Assembly: GCF_011039085.1 (NCBI RefSeq)
Contig: NZ_JAAKEI010000011.1
Coordinates: 17,935 to 81,934 of the forward strand
Source: Desulfovibrio sp. ZJ369
GTDB lineage: Bacteria > Desulfobacterota > Desulfovibrionia > Desulfovibrionales > Desulfovibrionaceae
Direction: 5' to 3'
Length of the DNA: 64,000 bases
The notes beneath the pieces are model-generated. The model saw only the letters and a program-made list of their open reading frames with translations. It was not told where the DNA came from and searched no databases. The translations under genes were made by a program, and so were the position numbers. The stretch's first letter is position 1. Every line of letters starts with the position of its first letter. Positions 26,243-35,346 of this stretch are shown here, piece by piece.

Positions 26243-27258
26243 GCGGGCCTCCCGGCGGCCGCGACACCGCCGCTTTCCCGATTCTTCCGGGCGCAAGGGC
26301 CTGGCGCGTCGGGAGAGGCGGGCGAGCCGCTTTCTCCGGCCAAGGGGTAACGGCGCGGCCTGGGCGGCAACAGGCCCTGCGGCCGCCAGATCATCATGAT
26401 CATCATGGCCAGGCCGAAAATCAGCATACGCGCGTTGGAAAATTCACGCAGCACTTCCGGCAGGCCTATGAACAAAAACGCGCTGATCAGCACGCCCAAC
26501 TGGCTGCCGCCGGAGAGGATGACCACCGCGAAAATGATCACCGATTCCATGAAATTGAAGGATTCCGGCGCGATAGTGGTCATTTTGGCCGCATAGAGCG
26601 TGCCGGCCATGCCGGCCCAGAACGCGCCCAGCACAAAGGCCGCGAGCTTATAGCGGGTGACGTTCACCCCGCAGCCCTCGGCCGCGATGTCGTCCTCCTT
26701 GATGTAGTTCAGCGCCCGCCCGAAGCGCGAGTGCCAGAGCCCGTAAAAGAGCAGCAGGCTCACCCCGGCCATGCCCCAGACCAGATAGTAAAACTGCACG
26801 CTCCTGACGATTCTGTAGCCCAAAAACTGCGGGCGGCTGATGCCGAAAATGCCGTTGGCCCCTCCGGTCAGGCCGAAGACGTCATTGATCAGGGCAATGC
26901 GCACGATCTCCACAATGCCGATGGTCACGATCAAGAGGTAGTCGCCGCGCAGATGAATGATCGGCCGGGCCACAATCAGGGCGAAGAGCGCGGCCGCGGC
27001 CCCGGCCAGCGGCATGGTCCAGAATATGGGCCACTGCTGCACAGTGTTCAGAATGGCCGTCACATACGCGCCCACGGCAAAAAAAGCCGCGTGCCCCATA
27101 TGAAAAATGCCCGCCTGCCCCAGAATCACGTTCAGCGAGAGCGCCAGCAGGGCATAAAGCCCGATGCTCACGCACACATCCAGCCAGTAGGCGTTGCAGA
27201 CAAGCGGCAAGGCGCAGAGCGTCAGCCCCAGGGCAATGCAGAACGGCGTGCGGCTCAT
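26239..27258 (-). CDS. livM: Branched-chain amino-acid ABC transporter permease LivM
   Basis: This 339-residue permease has about nine membrane helices with the LivM features GQAGIFHMGHAAFFAVGAY near the N-terminus and a GLTGGANGI stretch in the middle. After the last helix it carries an unusual basic/proline-rich extension of about 40 residues, which is longer than most LivM tails. It overlaps livH at its start and livG at its stop by four bases each, so the operon is translationally coupled. Confidence 0.93.
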   Translation of the reverse strand: MSRTPFCIALGLTLCALPLVCNAYWLDVCVSIGLYALLALSLNVILGQAGIFHMGHAAFFAVGAYVTAILNTVQQWPIFWTMPLAGAAAALFALIVARPIIHLRGDYLLIVTIGIVEIVRIALINDVFGLTGGANGIFGISRPQFLGYRIVRSVQFYYLVWGMAGVSLLLFYGLWHSRFGRALNYIKEDDIAAEGCGVNVTRYKLAAFVLGAFWAGMAGTLYAAKMTTIAPESFNFMESVIIFAVVILSGGSQLGVLISAFLFIGLPEVLREFSNARMLIFGLAMMIMMIWRPQGLLPPRPRRYPLAGESGSPASPDAPGPCARKNRESGGVAAAGRPA

Positions 27259-28160
27259 AGCTTTTCCGCCGTGCGTTCGCCCAAAATGCCCGTGGGCCGG
27301 ATGATCAGAATCAGAATCAGCACCAGAAAGGCAATGGCGTCCTTCCAGGCAATGGCGATATAGCCCGCGGCCAGGGCCTCTATCACGCCCAGCAGAAGGC
27401 CGCCGATCATGGCGCCGGGAATGTTGCCGATACCGCCCAGGATGGCGGCGGTAAAGGCCTTCAGCCCGTAGCCCCAGCCCATTGTGAAGTCGAGCTGGCC
27501 GTAGTAGATGCCCACCATCAGCCCGGCCGCGCCGCCCAGGCCCGGCCCGATCAGAAAAACCAGGGAAATCACCCGGTCCACATTGATGCCCATCAGCCGG
27601 GCCGCGCCCGGATCAATGGCCACGGCCCGCACGGCCGCGCCCATGCGGGTACGCTGGATGAAGGCCCAGAGCCCGATCATCAGCAGCACACTGGCCGCAA
27701 TGACCAGCAGGCGCACGCCGGGCACCGCATAGCCCAGAAGATGCACGGTGAAATCCGGGCGCAGAAAGTCGGGATACACATAGACGCGCGCGCCGTAAAT
27801 CAGCATGATCGCGTTCTGAAAAAAGATCGAGGCCCCCAGGGCCGAGACCACAGCCGAAAGACGACCGGCGGTGCGCAGAGGACGATAGGCGGCGCGCTCC
27901 AGCAGACAGCCGATCAGCGCCACCAGCAGGCCCACCATGACAAACACGGCCAGCACCGCCGCCACCGGGGGCAGCAGCCCGGCCAGGTTGCAGCTCACCA
28001 GCAGGGTCAGACCCAGGTACGCGCCGATGGTGAACAAATCCCCGTGCGCAAAGTTGATCAGCTTGAGCACGCCGTACACCATGGTGTAGCCCAGGGCCAC
28101 CAGCGCGTAAATGCCGCCCACGGCAAGGCCGTTCAGAAGTTGCTGAAAGAATTGTTCCAT
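27255..28160 (-). CDS. livH: Branched-chain amino-acid ABC transporter permease LivH
   Basis: This 301-residue permease has the LivH N-terminus (QQLLNGLAVGGIYALVALGY), the GVLKLINFAHGDLFTIGAYL motif, and a C-terminal G-rich helix. It forms the membrane channel with LivM. The ATG is about 310 bases after the livK stop, a longer gap than in the rest of the operon, and its TGA overlaps livM. A promoter or an mRNA-processing site could lie in the gap. Confidence 0.93.
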   Translation of the reverse strand: MEQFFQQLLNGLAVGGIYALVALGYTMVYGVLKLINFAHGDLFTIGAYLGLTLLVSCNLAGLLPPVAAVLAVFVMVGLLVALIGCLLERAAYRPLRTAGRLSAVVSALGASIFFQNAIMLIYGARVYVYPDFLRPDFTVHLLGYAVPGVRLLVIAASVLLMIGLWAFIQRTRMGAAVRAVAIDPGAARLMGINVDRVISLVFLIGPGLGGAAGLMVGIYYGQLDFTMGWGYGLKAFTAAILGGIGNIPGAMIGGLLLGVIEALAAGYIAIAWKDAIAFLVLILILIIRPTGILGERTAEKL

Positions 28161-28469
28161 AGTGTCCGTAGATGAGCGTCCCTGTCCGGCGCTTGCTTGG
28201 CGTATGCCTTCCGGATTTTGGGCGTATTTTATAAAAACAGCCGATCCCCCGCCGGCGTCAGGCCTGTTTTTCGGGGCGCGCGTAGTTTACGCGCGTCCAG
28301 GCTCCAAAAACAAGCCTTGCGTGCCGGCGGGGAAATATCTTCTTTTCACAAAATGCGTCCCCAACGTTGCCGTCGCCATATGGCAAGGCGGCTCAGGCCG
28401 CCACCGCAACCTACTCCGCCCGCATGGCCGGGGCGCGCCGCCGCGCGCGGGCCAAAGAAGCGACTGCCG
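28161..28469. other. livK-livH intergenic region
   Basis: About 310 bases without a gene. A small dyad (GCGCGTA with TACGCGC around 28280-28295) and some GC-rich palindromic sequence are visible, but no T-run on the minus strand. I see no convincing terminator. Confidence 0.5.
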
Positions 28470-29591
28470 CTATTTGGGTTGCAAAACGAAAACGCCCTTG
28501 CCGTCCACCTTGTAGGTGCGGTAAAACTCGCCCACGCGGTCGCCCTTGGCGTCAAAGCCCAGGGGACCGGAAAGACCCGGCAGATCCTTGAGCTGCTTGA
28601 GCCAGGCCGCCATCTGCGCGGGCTCGCTCTTGCCCGCGGCCAGAGCCGCTTCCACGGCCTTGTAAGCATCCCCGGCCAGCACGGCCCAGACCGAGACAGG
28701 CACGCTCTTGTGCCTGGCCTTGTAGGCAGCCAGGAAGTTCGCGGCTTCCGGCGTGTCCATGTCCTGCGGCAGGGGCGGGCTGATGAAAAAATACCCGGCA
28801 GCGGCCTCGGACCCGGCGATCTTGACCAGGTCCTGATGATTGGCCGCGTCGCCGCCCATCATGGGCACATCCCAGCCCATTTCCTTTTTCTGGCGCAGCA
28901 GCATGCCGGTTTCAGGATAATAGCCCGTGAAAAAAACCAGATCCGGCCCGGCGGCCTTGAGCTTGGTCAGAATGGCGGTGTAATCGCGCTCGCCCGGGGT
29001 CAGGGCGTCGTAAAACACCACCTTGACGCCCGCCTTGTCGAGGATGGCGCGGGTCTCCTCGGCCAGCCCCTTGGCATAGGAAGAATTATCATGCAGCAGG
29101 GCCACGGCCTTGTATCCGCCCCTGACAATGGCCGCGGCCGCGGACTTGCCCTGGGCGTCATCGCGCGGGCAGGTGCGGAAAAAGAACGGCAGCCCTTTTT
29201 CGGTCAGCCGCACGCTGGTGGAGCCCGTGCCGATCTGCACCAGGCCCGCCTCGTCCAGAATGTTCTGGCTGGCTTCGGTCACGGCCGAGCCATAGGTGCC
29301 AATCACGGCCACCACGCCGGCCGAGGCCAGCTTTTGCGCGGCCAGAGCCGCGCTGCGGGGATCGCCCGCGTCGTCTTCCACCACCAGCTCGATCTTCTGA
29401 CCGTTGATGCCGCCCCTGCTGTTTGTTTCATCCACCAGCAGGGAGACGATGTTTTTCATATCCTGACCTTCAGAGGCCCACTTGCCCGTGAGCGGGCACA
29501 TCAGGCCCACCTTGAGATCCGCGGCCACGGCCGCCGCGGGCAGAAACAGGGCAAGGGCAAGCGCGCCCAGCCAACGACCCGGTACTTTCAT
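28470..29591 (-). CDS. livK: Branched-chain amino-acid ABC transporter binding protein LivK/LivJ type
   Basis: This 373-residue periplasmic protein begins with a signal peptide (PGRW, leucine/alanine core, AVA-AD) and then has the type I fold start LKVGLMCPLTGKWASEGQDM. The phrases SSYAKGLAE and ETGMLLRQKK are typical of Leu/Ile/Val-binding proteins. Related proteins bind other amino acids, urea or amides, so the ligand is not certain. It is the first gene of livKHMGF, and a divergent promoter region lies upstream. Confidence 0.92.
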   Translation of the reverse strand: MKVPGRWLGALALALFLPAAAVAADLKVGLMCPLTGKWASEGQDMKNIVSLLVDETNSRGGINGQKIELVVEDDAGDPRSAALAAQKLASAGVVAVIGTYGSAVTEASQNILDEAGLVQIGTGSTSVRLTEKGLPFFFRTCPRDDAQGKSAAAAIVRGGYKAVALLHDNSSYAKGLAEETRAILDKAGVKVVFYDALTPGERDYTAILTKLKAAGPDLVFFTGYYPETGMLLRQKKEMGWDVPMMGGDAANHQDLVKIAGSEAAAGYFFISPPLPQDMDTPEAANFLAAYKARHKSVPVSVWAVLAGDAYKAVEAALAAGKSEPAQMAAWLKQLKDLPGLSGPLGFDAKGDRVGEFYRTYKVDGKGVFVLQPK

Positions 29592-29866
29592 GGAATACCT
29601 CCATTCCGGTCAGCGCAGTTTTCAGGAAGCTGAGAGCTTACCCCAAAACAGGAGAAAGCAAAAGCCCCGGACGGCAACCTTTTCCGCGGGCCCTGCACGC
29701 GGGCTTTCCATCCCTGCCCGCCGGCCCGGCGCAAGCGGAGGCCGCGGGCCCGCGGCGAAAAAACGCGACAAAAAAAAGAGCCTCCCGGCGGCATTTCACT
29801 CCAGCCGCCCCTGTGAGGGGCAAGGCGGATTTTTTTCAATCAATTCCTGCAAGAAAACGGTAAACC

Positions 29867-29895
29867 TTGACAGCTAAAAAATTTTACCATAGAAT
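29867..29895 (+). promoter_or_regulatory. Sigma-70-type promoter for the glycogen locus
   Basis: TTGACA at 29867-29872 and TAGAAT at 29890-29895 are separated by exactly 17 bp in an AT-rich segment. Transcription would start near 29902, leaving a leader of about 190 bases before the debranching enzyme. The region between livK and this promoter (29592-29866) has no other feature I can support. Confidence 0.7.
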
Positions 29896-30095
29896 ACAAT
29901 CTATATTATCAGCGGAGAAATGCCTTGATAAGGGGAAGTGTTGGAATGCGCCGCATTCCTCCCCTGCCGCACCGCTGAAAGCCGGCCTGTCCGGCGCGTT
30001 TTCACGGGCTACGCGCTGCCCCCTGCTCCGAACTTTCTGAACCTCCAGCAGCACCGATCGGCCGTCATTCTTAACCTGTACGCCAAGGAGGCCGT

Positions 30096-32198
30096 ATGCG
30101 GTTCAGTTTTGATAAGGCCGCCTGCCAGAACATCCGCAGAGCATTACGCAAGGAATGGCTGCTGACCAACGGTTTGGGCGACTACGCAAGCAGCAGCATC
30201 CTGTGCTGCAATACACGCAAATATCACGGCCTGCTCACGGTCAACACCCCGCTGGGCCGCCATGTGCTGCTCTCCGCCCTGGAAGAGTCGGTGCGCGGCG
30301 GGGGCAAGGAATTTTTTCTGTCCACCCGGCAGCATCCCAACGTCCTGTACCCGGACGGGCATGAATACCTGGAAAGCTTCCGCCTCGATCAATGGCCGGA
30401 ATTCACATACCGGGTGGGCGACGTGCACCTGCGCCGCGAAATATTTCTGCAGCGGGGCAAAAGCCGCCTGGTGCTGCGCTACTCCCTCAAAGGCCGTTCC
30501 GAGCTGCCGCCGTTGAGCCTGCGTCTCAAGCCTCTCCTGGCCTATCGGCATTTTCATGCCCTGACACGCGCCAACCCGCAGGTGCAGACAAACGTCGAAA
30601 CCGTGCCCCAGGGATTCAGAATCGAGCCCTATGCGGGCCTGCCGCCGCTCTTTTTCCAGGTGCACGGCGCGTTCACCTTCACCGCCTCGCCGGACTGGTT
30701 TCACAATGTGGAATATTTTCAGGAGCAGGAACGCGGCTTCCCCGCCGAGGAAGATCTTTTCCAGCCCGGCATTCTGGACATCCCCCTGCCGCCGCTGCCC
30801 GAGGGCGGCAGCGTCTATCTGGCCGTCGGCGTGGAGCCCGTGGAGCAAGACCTGGAGGAACTGTGGGAAGCGGAAAGCCGATCCCGCATCAGGGCGCACA
30901 AAGCCGGCGGCGGGCTGATCGGCAATCTGGCCCAGATGGGCCGCCAGTTCTGCATTGAGACGCCTTCCCGCACTCCCGCGGTGCTGGCCGGGTATCATTG
31001 GTTCGACGCCTGGGGCCGGGACACGCTGATCGCCCTGCCGGGCCTGGCCTTTTACGGCGGCCGCAGCGAGTTCGGGTTGCGCGTTCTGGCGCAGGTGGCC
31101 AAAAGCCTGAAAAACGGGCTGGTGCCCAATTTCTTCGCCGAGGACGGCAGGCACGCCTACAATTCGGCCGACGCCGCGCTCTGGTATGCCTGGGCCGTGC
31201 AATGCTATCTGAAGGAAAATCCCGACGGCCTTGCCTGGATACGGGAATATGCCTGGCCCGCGCTCAAGGCTATTGTCAAAGGCTACCGCGCCGGGCCGGG
31301 CATGGGCATCTTTGTGGATGAAAAGGGGCTGCTGCACGCGGGCGATGAAAAAACCCAGCTTACCTGGATGGACGCCCAGGCCGACGGCAGGCCCGTGACG
31401 CCGCGCCACGGCTGCCCGGTGGAGCTCAACGCCCTCTGGTACAACACCCTGGCCTTTGTGGATTTTCTGGCCGCCAAATTCCACGAGCCCACATGGGACG
31501 AAACGCAGGCCCTGCGCGATCTGCGGGTCAGCTTTTTCGAGCATTTCTGGGTCGCGCGCGGCGGCGGCTATCTGGGCGACGTCTGGCGTGACGGCTTTCT
31601 GGATCAGAGCGTGCGGCCCAACCAGATTTTCGCGGTCTCTCTGCCCTATCCCGTGCTGGAAGAAAGCTATCAGGCTTCAGTGGTGGAATGCGTGCGCAAC
31701 AAACTGCTCACGCCTTTCGGGCTGCGCACTCTTGCGCCCGACGATCCCGGGTACAAGGGCCGCTACGAGGGCGGCCCGGCGGCTCGCGATGCCGCGTACC
31801 ACCAGGGCACGGTCTGGCCCTGGCTGCTCGGCCATTACGGCGACGCCCTGCTGCGCGTGGCCTGGGACGTGGACGGCGCGGCGCAGGGCCTGCTTGACAC
31901 CCTGACCCCGCTGTACTGCGATCACCTGACCGACGCGGGGCTGGCGAGCATTTCAGAAATTTTCGACGCATCCCCCCCATACAGACCCAACGGCACTATT
32001 GCCCAGGCCTGGAGCGTGGCGGAATGCCTGCGTCTCCTGATCCTGCTCAAGCGGGCGGCGCCCCCGGTCTATGCCGCCTGGGAAGAACGTGCTGTCTATC
32101 GCCTGGCTCATCCTGTTTCCGGGGATACGGCCGGGGTCTGCAGAGTCACCATGACGCTTGGAAACAACACAGAAAACACTACCGTCGGCACGCGCTGA
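30096..32198 (+). CDS. Glycogen debranching enzyme (archaeal/bacterial GDE type, amylo-1,6-glucosidase)
   Basis: This 700-residue enzyme removes alpha-1,6 branches from glycogen. It has the N-terminal beta-rich domain (about 1-275, starting KEWLLTNGLGDYASSS, typical of the archaeal-type GDE) and the C-terminal (alpha/alpha)6 catalytic domain (about 275-670). Family motifs include YHWFDAWGRDTLIALPGL, where the aspartate is the likely acid, and later RPNQIFAVSLP. CAAGGAGG lies just before the ATG. It begins a cluster with a GT4 transferase, a GH57 enzyme and the GT3-GT35 fusion, so it should act in storage glucan turnover. Confidence 0.92.
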   Translation: MRFSFDKAACQNIRRALRKEWLLTNGLGDYASSSILCCNTRKYHGLLTVNTPLGRHVLLSALEESVRGGGKEFFLSTRQHPNVLYPDGHEYLESFRLDQWPEFTYRVGDVHLRREIFLQRGKSRLVLRYSLKGRSELPPLSLRLKPLLAYRHFHALTRANPQVQTNVETVPQGFRIEPYAGLPPLFFQVHGAFTFTASPDWFHNVEYFQEQERGFPAEEDLFQPGILDIPLPPLPEGGSVYLAVGVEPVEQDLEELWEAESRSRIRAHKAGGGLIGNLAQMGRQFCIETPSRTPAVLAGYHWFDAWGRDTLIALPGLAFYGGRSEFGLRVLAQVAKSLKNGLVPNFFAEDGRHAYNSADAALWYAWAVQCYLKENPDGLAWIREYAWPALKAIVKGYRAGPGMGIFVDEKGLLHAGDEKTQLTWMDAQADGRPVTPRHGCPVELNALWYNTLAFVDFLAAKFHEPTWDETQALRDLRVSFFEHFWVARGGGYLGDVWRDGFLDQSVRPNQIFAVSLPYPVLEESYQASVVECVRNKLLTPFGLRTLAPDDPGYKGRYEGGPAARDAAYHQGTVWPWLLGHYGDALLRVAWDVDGAAQGLLDTLTPLYCDHLTDAGLASISEIFDASPPYRPNGTIAQAWSVAECLRLLILLKRAAPPVYAAWEERAVYRLAHPVSGDTAGVCRVTMTLGNNTENTTVGTR

Positions 32199-32243
32199 GC
32201 TGGTCTTTAACAAGCGCGGTTGCCCGTAAACAAGGAAAAAATA

Positions 32244-33563
32244 ATGCGAGTGCTCATGTTCGGCTGGGAGTTTCCGCCGCATATCAGCGGCGGTCTGGGC
32301 ACAGCCTGTTTCGGCATGACCCAGGCCCTGGCCAAAAAAGGCGCGGAGATCATCTTTGTGCTGCCGCGCACCGGCGACGGCGGCCGGAATGACTTTTTGC
32401 GGCTGGAATCCGCATCCGGCACGCCCATCAGCGTTGCTACGGCGGAACGCGTGCGCCGGGCCGGGCACGATGTCTGGCAAAGCAATATCCGTTTCCTGCC
32501 GGTGGACAGCCCGCTTTCTCCCTATATCACCCCGCAGGGCTACAGCGAATCCCTGCAATGGCTCTCACGCACGCCTGACGGCGAATCCCTGCGCCTGCAT
32601 CATAACGCGCCGTTCACGTTTCAGCTCAAGGGCGGCTACGGGCCGGATCTGATGAGCGAAGTGCGGCGCTACAGCCGCCTGGCGGCGGCCATTTCCCTGC
32701 GCGAGCGCTTTGACGTGATCCATGTGCACGACTGGATGACCTACCCGGCCGGCATGCTGGCCAAAACCCTGACCGGCAAGCCTCTGGTGGCCCATATCCA
32801 CGCCACGGAATACGACCGCAGCGGCGAAAACGTCAACGAGCAGGTGGCGTCCATTGAGCGCGCCGGCCTGCTGGCCGCGGATCTCGTGGTGGCCGTGAGC
32901 CGGCTGACCCGCAAGACCGTCATTGAACGGTACGGCGTGCCCGCGGAAAAAGTGGTTGTGGTCTACAATGCCGTGGCCCGCCACGAGGTGGAGCGCCATT
33001 ACGTCATCCCGCCGCGTATCAGGCACGAAAAACGGGTGCTCTTTCTGGGCCGCGTCACCTTTCAGAAGGGGCCGGAATATTTCATGGAAGCGGCGCGGCT
33101 GGTGCTGAATCGCATCCCCAACGCGCGTTTTTTCATGGCCGGGAGCGGCGACATGCTGCCTCAACTGATCCGCCGCGCCGGGCAGTTGCGCATCGGGCAG
33201 CGTTTCCATTTCGCCGGCTTTCTGCGCGGCGAGGATGTGGATCGCATGTTCGCCCTGAGCGATCTCTATGTCATGCCTTCAGTCTCCGAGCCCTTCGGCA
33301 TCACCCCGCTGGAAGCCATGCTCTACGATGTGCCGGTGCTTCTCTCGCGCCAGTCCGGCGTTTCCGAAGTATTAAAGCACGCCTTGAAGGCTGATTTCTG
33401 GGATATCCGCGACATGGCCGACAAAATCTGCGCGGTTCTGCGTTATCCCTGCCTGGCTCAGGAACTGGTGAAAAACTGCCGTGAAGAAATGAAGTCCATC
33501 CGCTGGGAAAACGCCGCGGATCAACTGATGGCCGCTTACCGCAGCGTATCCGGAGGTAACTGA
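32244..33563 (+). CDS. Glycosyltransferase family 4/5-like (glycogen synthase-like)
   Basis: This 439-residue GT-B enzyme begins MRVLMFGWEFPPHISGGLGTA, the glycine-rich donor-acceptor start seen in glycogen synthases and related GT4 enzymes. The C-terminal Rossmann half has FLGRVTFQKGPEYF, the PSVSEPFGITPLEAM motif with the E-x7-E pair, and a final helix. The ATG at 32244 follows AAGGAA; an upstream TTG in frame is not needed. It starts 45 bases after the debranching gene and overlaps the GH57 gene (TGATG). It may build or extend an alpha-glucan; maltose-1-phosphate or sucrose synthesis is also possible. Confidence 0.87.
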   Translation: MRVLMFGWEFPPHISGGLGTACFGMTQALAKKGAEIIFVLPRTGDGGRNDFLRLESASGTPISVATAERVRRAGHDVWQSNIRFLPVDSPLSPYITPQGYSESLQWLSRTPDGESLRLHHNAPFTFQLKGGYGPDLMSEVRRYSRLAAAISLRERFDVIHVHDWMTYPAGMLAKTLTGKPLVAHIHATEYDRSGENVNEQVASIERAGLLAADLVVAVSRLTRKTVIERYGVPAEKVVVVYNAVARHEVERHYVIPPRIRHEKRVLFLGRVTFQKGPEYFMEAARLVLNRIPNARFFMAGSGDMLPQLIRRAGQLRIGQRFHFAGFLRGEDVDRMFALSDLYVMPSVSEPFGITPLEAMLYDVPVLLSRQSGVSEVLKHALKADFWDIRDMADKICAVLRYPCLAQELVKNCREEMKSIRWENAADQLMAAYRSVSGGN

Positions 33564-35035
33564 TGCCCGCGCTCTGTCTTTGCTTTGAGGTTCATGAGCC
33601 GTACAGGCTGCGCCGCTATACTGTTTTCGACATGGGCCAGAACTCGATCTATGAGGACGACGATCGCAACTGTGACGCCCTGCTGTATGCGGCGCGGACC
33701 TGCTATCTGCCCATGAATGATTTGTTGCTCAAAATGATCCGCCGCCACTCGCAGGACTTCAAGGTGGCCCTTTCCATTTCCGGCACCGCGCTTGATCAAT
33801 TCGAGCAGTACGCGCCCGAAGTCCTGGACGGCTTCAAGGCTTTGGCCGACACGGGCTGCGTGGAATTCATGGCCGAAACCGCGCCGCACTCCCTGGCCTT
33901 TCTGTATTCCAGGGAGGAATTCGAGATCCAGGTCAGGGAGCAGTGCGCCCGCATCAAAAGCCTGTTCGGGAAAAAGCCCGTGACCTTCCGCCACACGGAA
34001 TTTGTCTACAACAACGATCTGGCCGCGGCGCTGGAAAAAGACGGTTTCAAAACCGTACTGGCCGAAGGCGCGGATCATGTGCTCGGCTGGCGCAGTCCCA
34101 ATTATGTGTACCGTCCTGTCTCCGCTCAGAAGCTGCGGCTCTTGCTGCGCAACTCTGCCCTCTCCACGGACATCGGCCTGCGCTTCAGCAACCGCGACTG
34201 GAACGAATGGCCCCTCACGGCCGAAAAGTTCGCCTCCTGGTGTCACAGCCTCGCGGGTTCGGCGGAAATTATCAACATATTCAATGATTACCATGTATTC
34301 GGATTGCGTCACAACCGGGATTCAGGCATTTTCGACTTTATGGAGGCCCTGCCCGCGGCCATTCTTGGACACAAGGATTTCAGCTTCCTCACGCCCGAAC
34401 AGGTAAGCCGGAAAATCGCCCCGGTGGGCGAGGTGGACGTGCCCGATTTCATGTCCTGGGCTGATGAGGAGCGCGATCTTACCGCCTGGCTCGGCAACGA
34501 CATGCAAAAGGACGCCATCCACGCCCTCTACGGTCTCACCGGCCGCGTGCGCAAGCTGGGAGCCCCGGATTTGCTGCATGATTTTCAACGCTTGCAAACC
34601 TCGGATCATTTCCATTATATTTCCACCAAGTGGTTTGCCGGGTATCTGCCGGATCGGGCCAATCCCTTCGGCAGCCCGTATGACGCGTACATCACCTATA
34701 TGAATGTGCTGGCCGATTTTGAAATGCGCCTTGCCGCGGCGGAGCACGCCGCCCTGAACGCGGCCAAACCGCGCTCGCGGGCTGAAGCGGGCACAGCCGG
34801 GCGCAAGGCAGCAGCCAACGCGAAGTCACGCCCCCCAGCGGCGGAAAAGGCTGCCAAAGCCGAGAAAAAACCCGCGAACCCCGGCAAAAAAGCCGCGGCA
34901 AAGCCCAAGCCCTCTCCAGGCCGGAAAACTGCCGAAGGCACGGCAAAGCCCAAGGCCGCGCCGGCCAAAAAAGCCGCCGGGGCCGCGCCCAAAAGCGCTC
35001 TCACGCTCAACGGCGGAAAGAGAAAAATGTCCTGA
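33563..35035 (+). CDS. GH57 family glycosidase with lysine/alanine/proline-rich tail
   Basis: Residues 1-395 match the GH57 fold: LCLCFEVHEPYRL at the start and FRHTEFVYNN in the middle, where the Glu fits the family nucleophile (E within HTE). NDYHVFG includes a conserved Asp-x-His. GH57 enzymes act as alpha-amylases, branching enzymes or 4-alpha-glucanotransferases, so this may be the missing branching or transferase activity. From about residue 396 an extra tail of some 95 residues is made almost only of Lys, Ala, Pro and Gly, like a histone H1-type tail, and is not part of the family. The ATG shares a base with the upstream TGA. Confidence 0.85.
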   Translation: MPALCLCFEVHEPYRLRRYTVFDMGQNSIYEDDDRNCDALLYAARTCYLPMNDLLLKMIRRHSQDFKVALSISGTALDQFEQYAPEVLDGFKALADTGCVEFMAETAPHSLAFLYSREEFEIQVREQCARIKSLFGKKPVTFRHTEFVYNNDLAAALEKDGFKTVLAEGADHVLGWRSPNYVYRPVSAQKLRLLLRNSALSTDIGLRFSNRDWNEWPLTAEKFASWCHSLAGSAEIINIFNDYHVFGLRHNRDSGIFDFMEALPAAILGHKDFSFLTPEQVSRKIAPVGEVDVPDFMSWADEERDLTAWLGNDMQKDAIHALYGLTGRVRKLGAPDLLHDFQRLQTSDHFHYISTKWFAGYLPDRANPFGSPYDAYITYMNVLADFEMRLAAAEHAALNAAKPRSRAEAGTAGRKAAANAKSRPPAAEKAAKAEKKPANPGKKAAAKPKPSPGRKTAEGTAKPKAAPAKKAAGAAPKSALTLNGGKRKMS

Positions 35036-35075
35036 GCGTCTGCGAGCGGGCTTCAGCAAGCCCGCGCACAGAGCC

Positions 35076-35102
35076 AGAGCAATTTCACTTTGAAATTGCT
35101 CT
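35076..35102. repeat. 27-bp AGAGC/GCTCT palindrome
   Basis: AGAGCAATTTC pairs with GAAATTGCTCT over a 5-nt loop. It follows an 8-bp hairpin at 35046-35065 in the GH57 3' region. A further partial copy (GAGCAGATTGCCTTTGAAATG) lies near 35188. Confidence 0.85.
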
Positions 35103-35346
35103 GGCGGCCGCGGGAGCGGACGCCCGCGTTTTCACCCCGGCGTTTTTGCTGTCGCGCTCCCCTGCGTCATGTTGCCGCGCCCCGGAGCAGATTGCCTTTG
35201 AAATGTTGCGCTTTTGCAAAGGCTCATGCAGCCGGCAGCCTGGGCAGGTTGGAAAACGACGGCGGCAAAGCCGCGCTGTCGGCCGCCTGACGCCATGAGC
35301 CTGTCAATAACCGAGCGGATCCGCGGGTCCGTTTTAAGGAGCCTTT

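Noticed and set aside
29938..30165. Short plus-strand frame before the debranching enzyme
   Set aside because: It overlaps the true start of the debranching gene in another frame, lacks a ribosome binding site and shows no domain.
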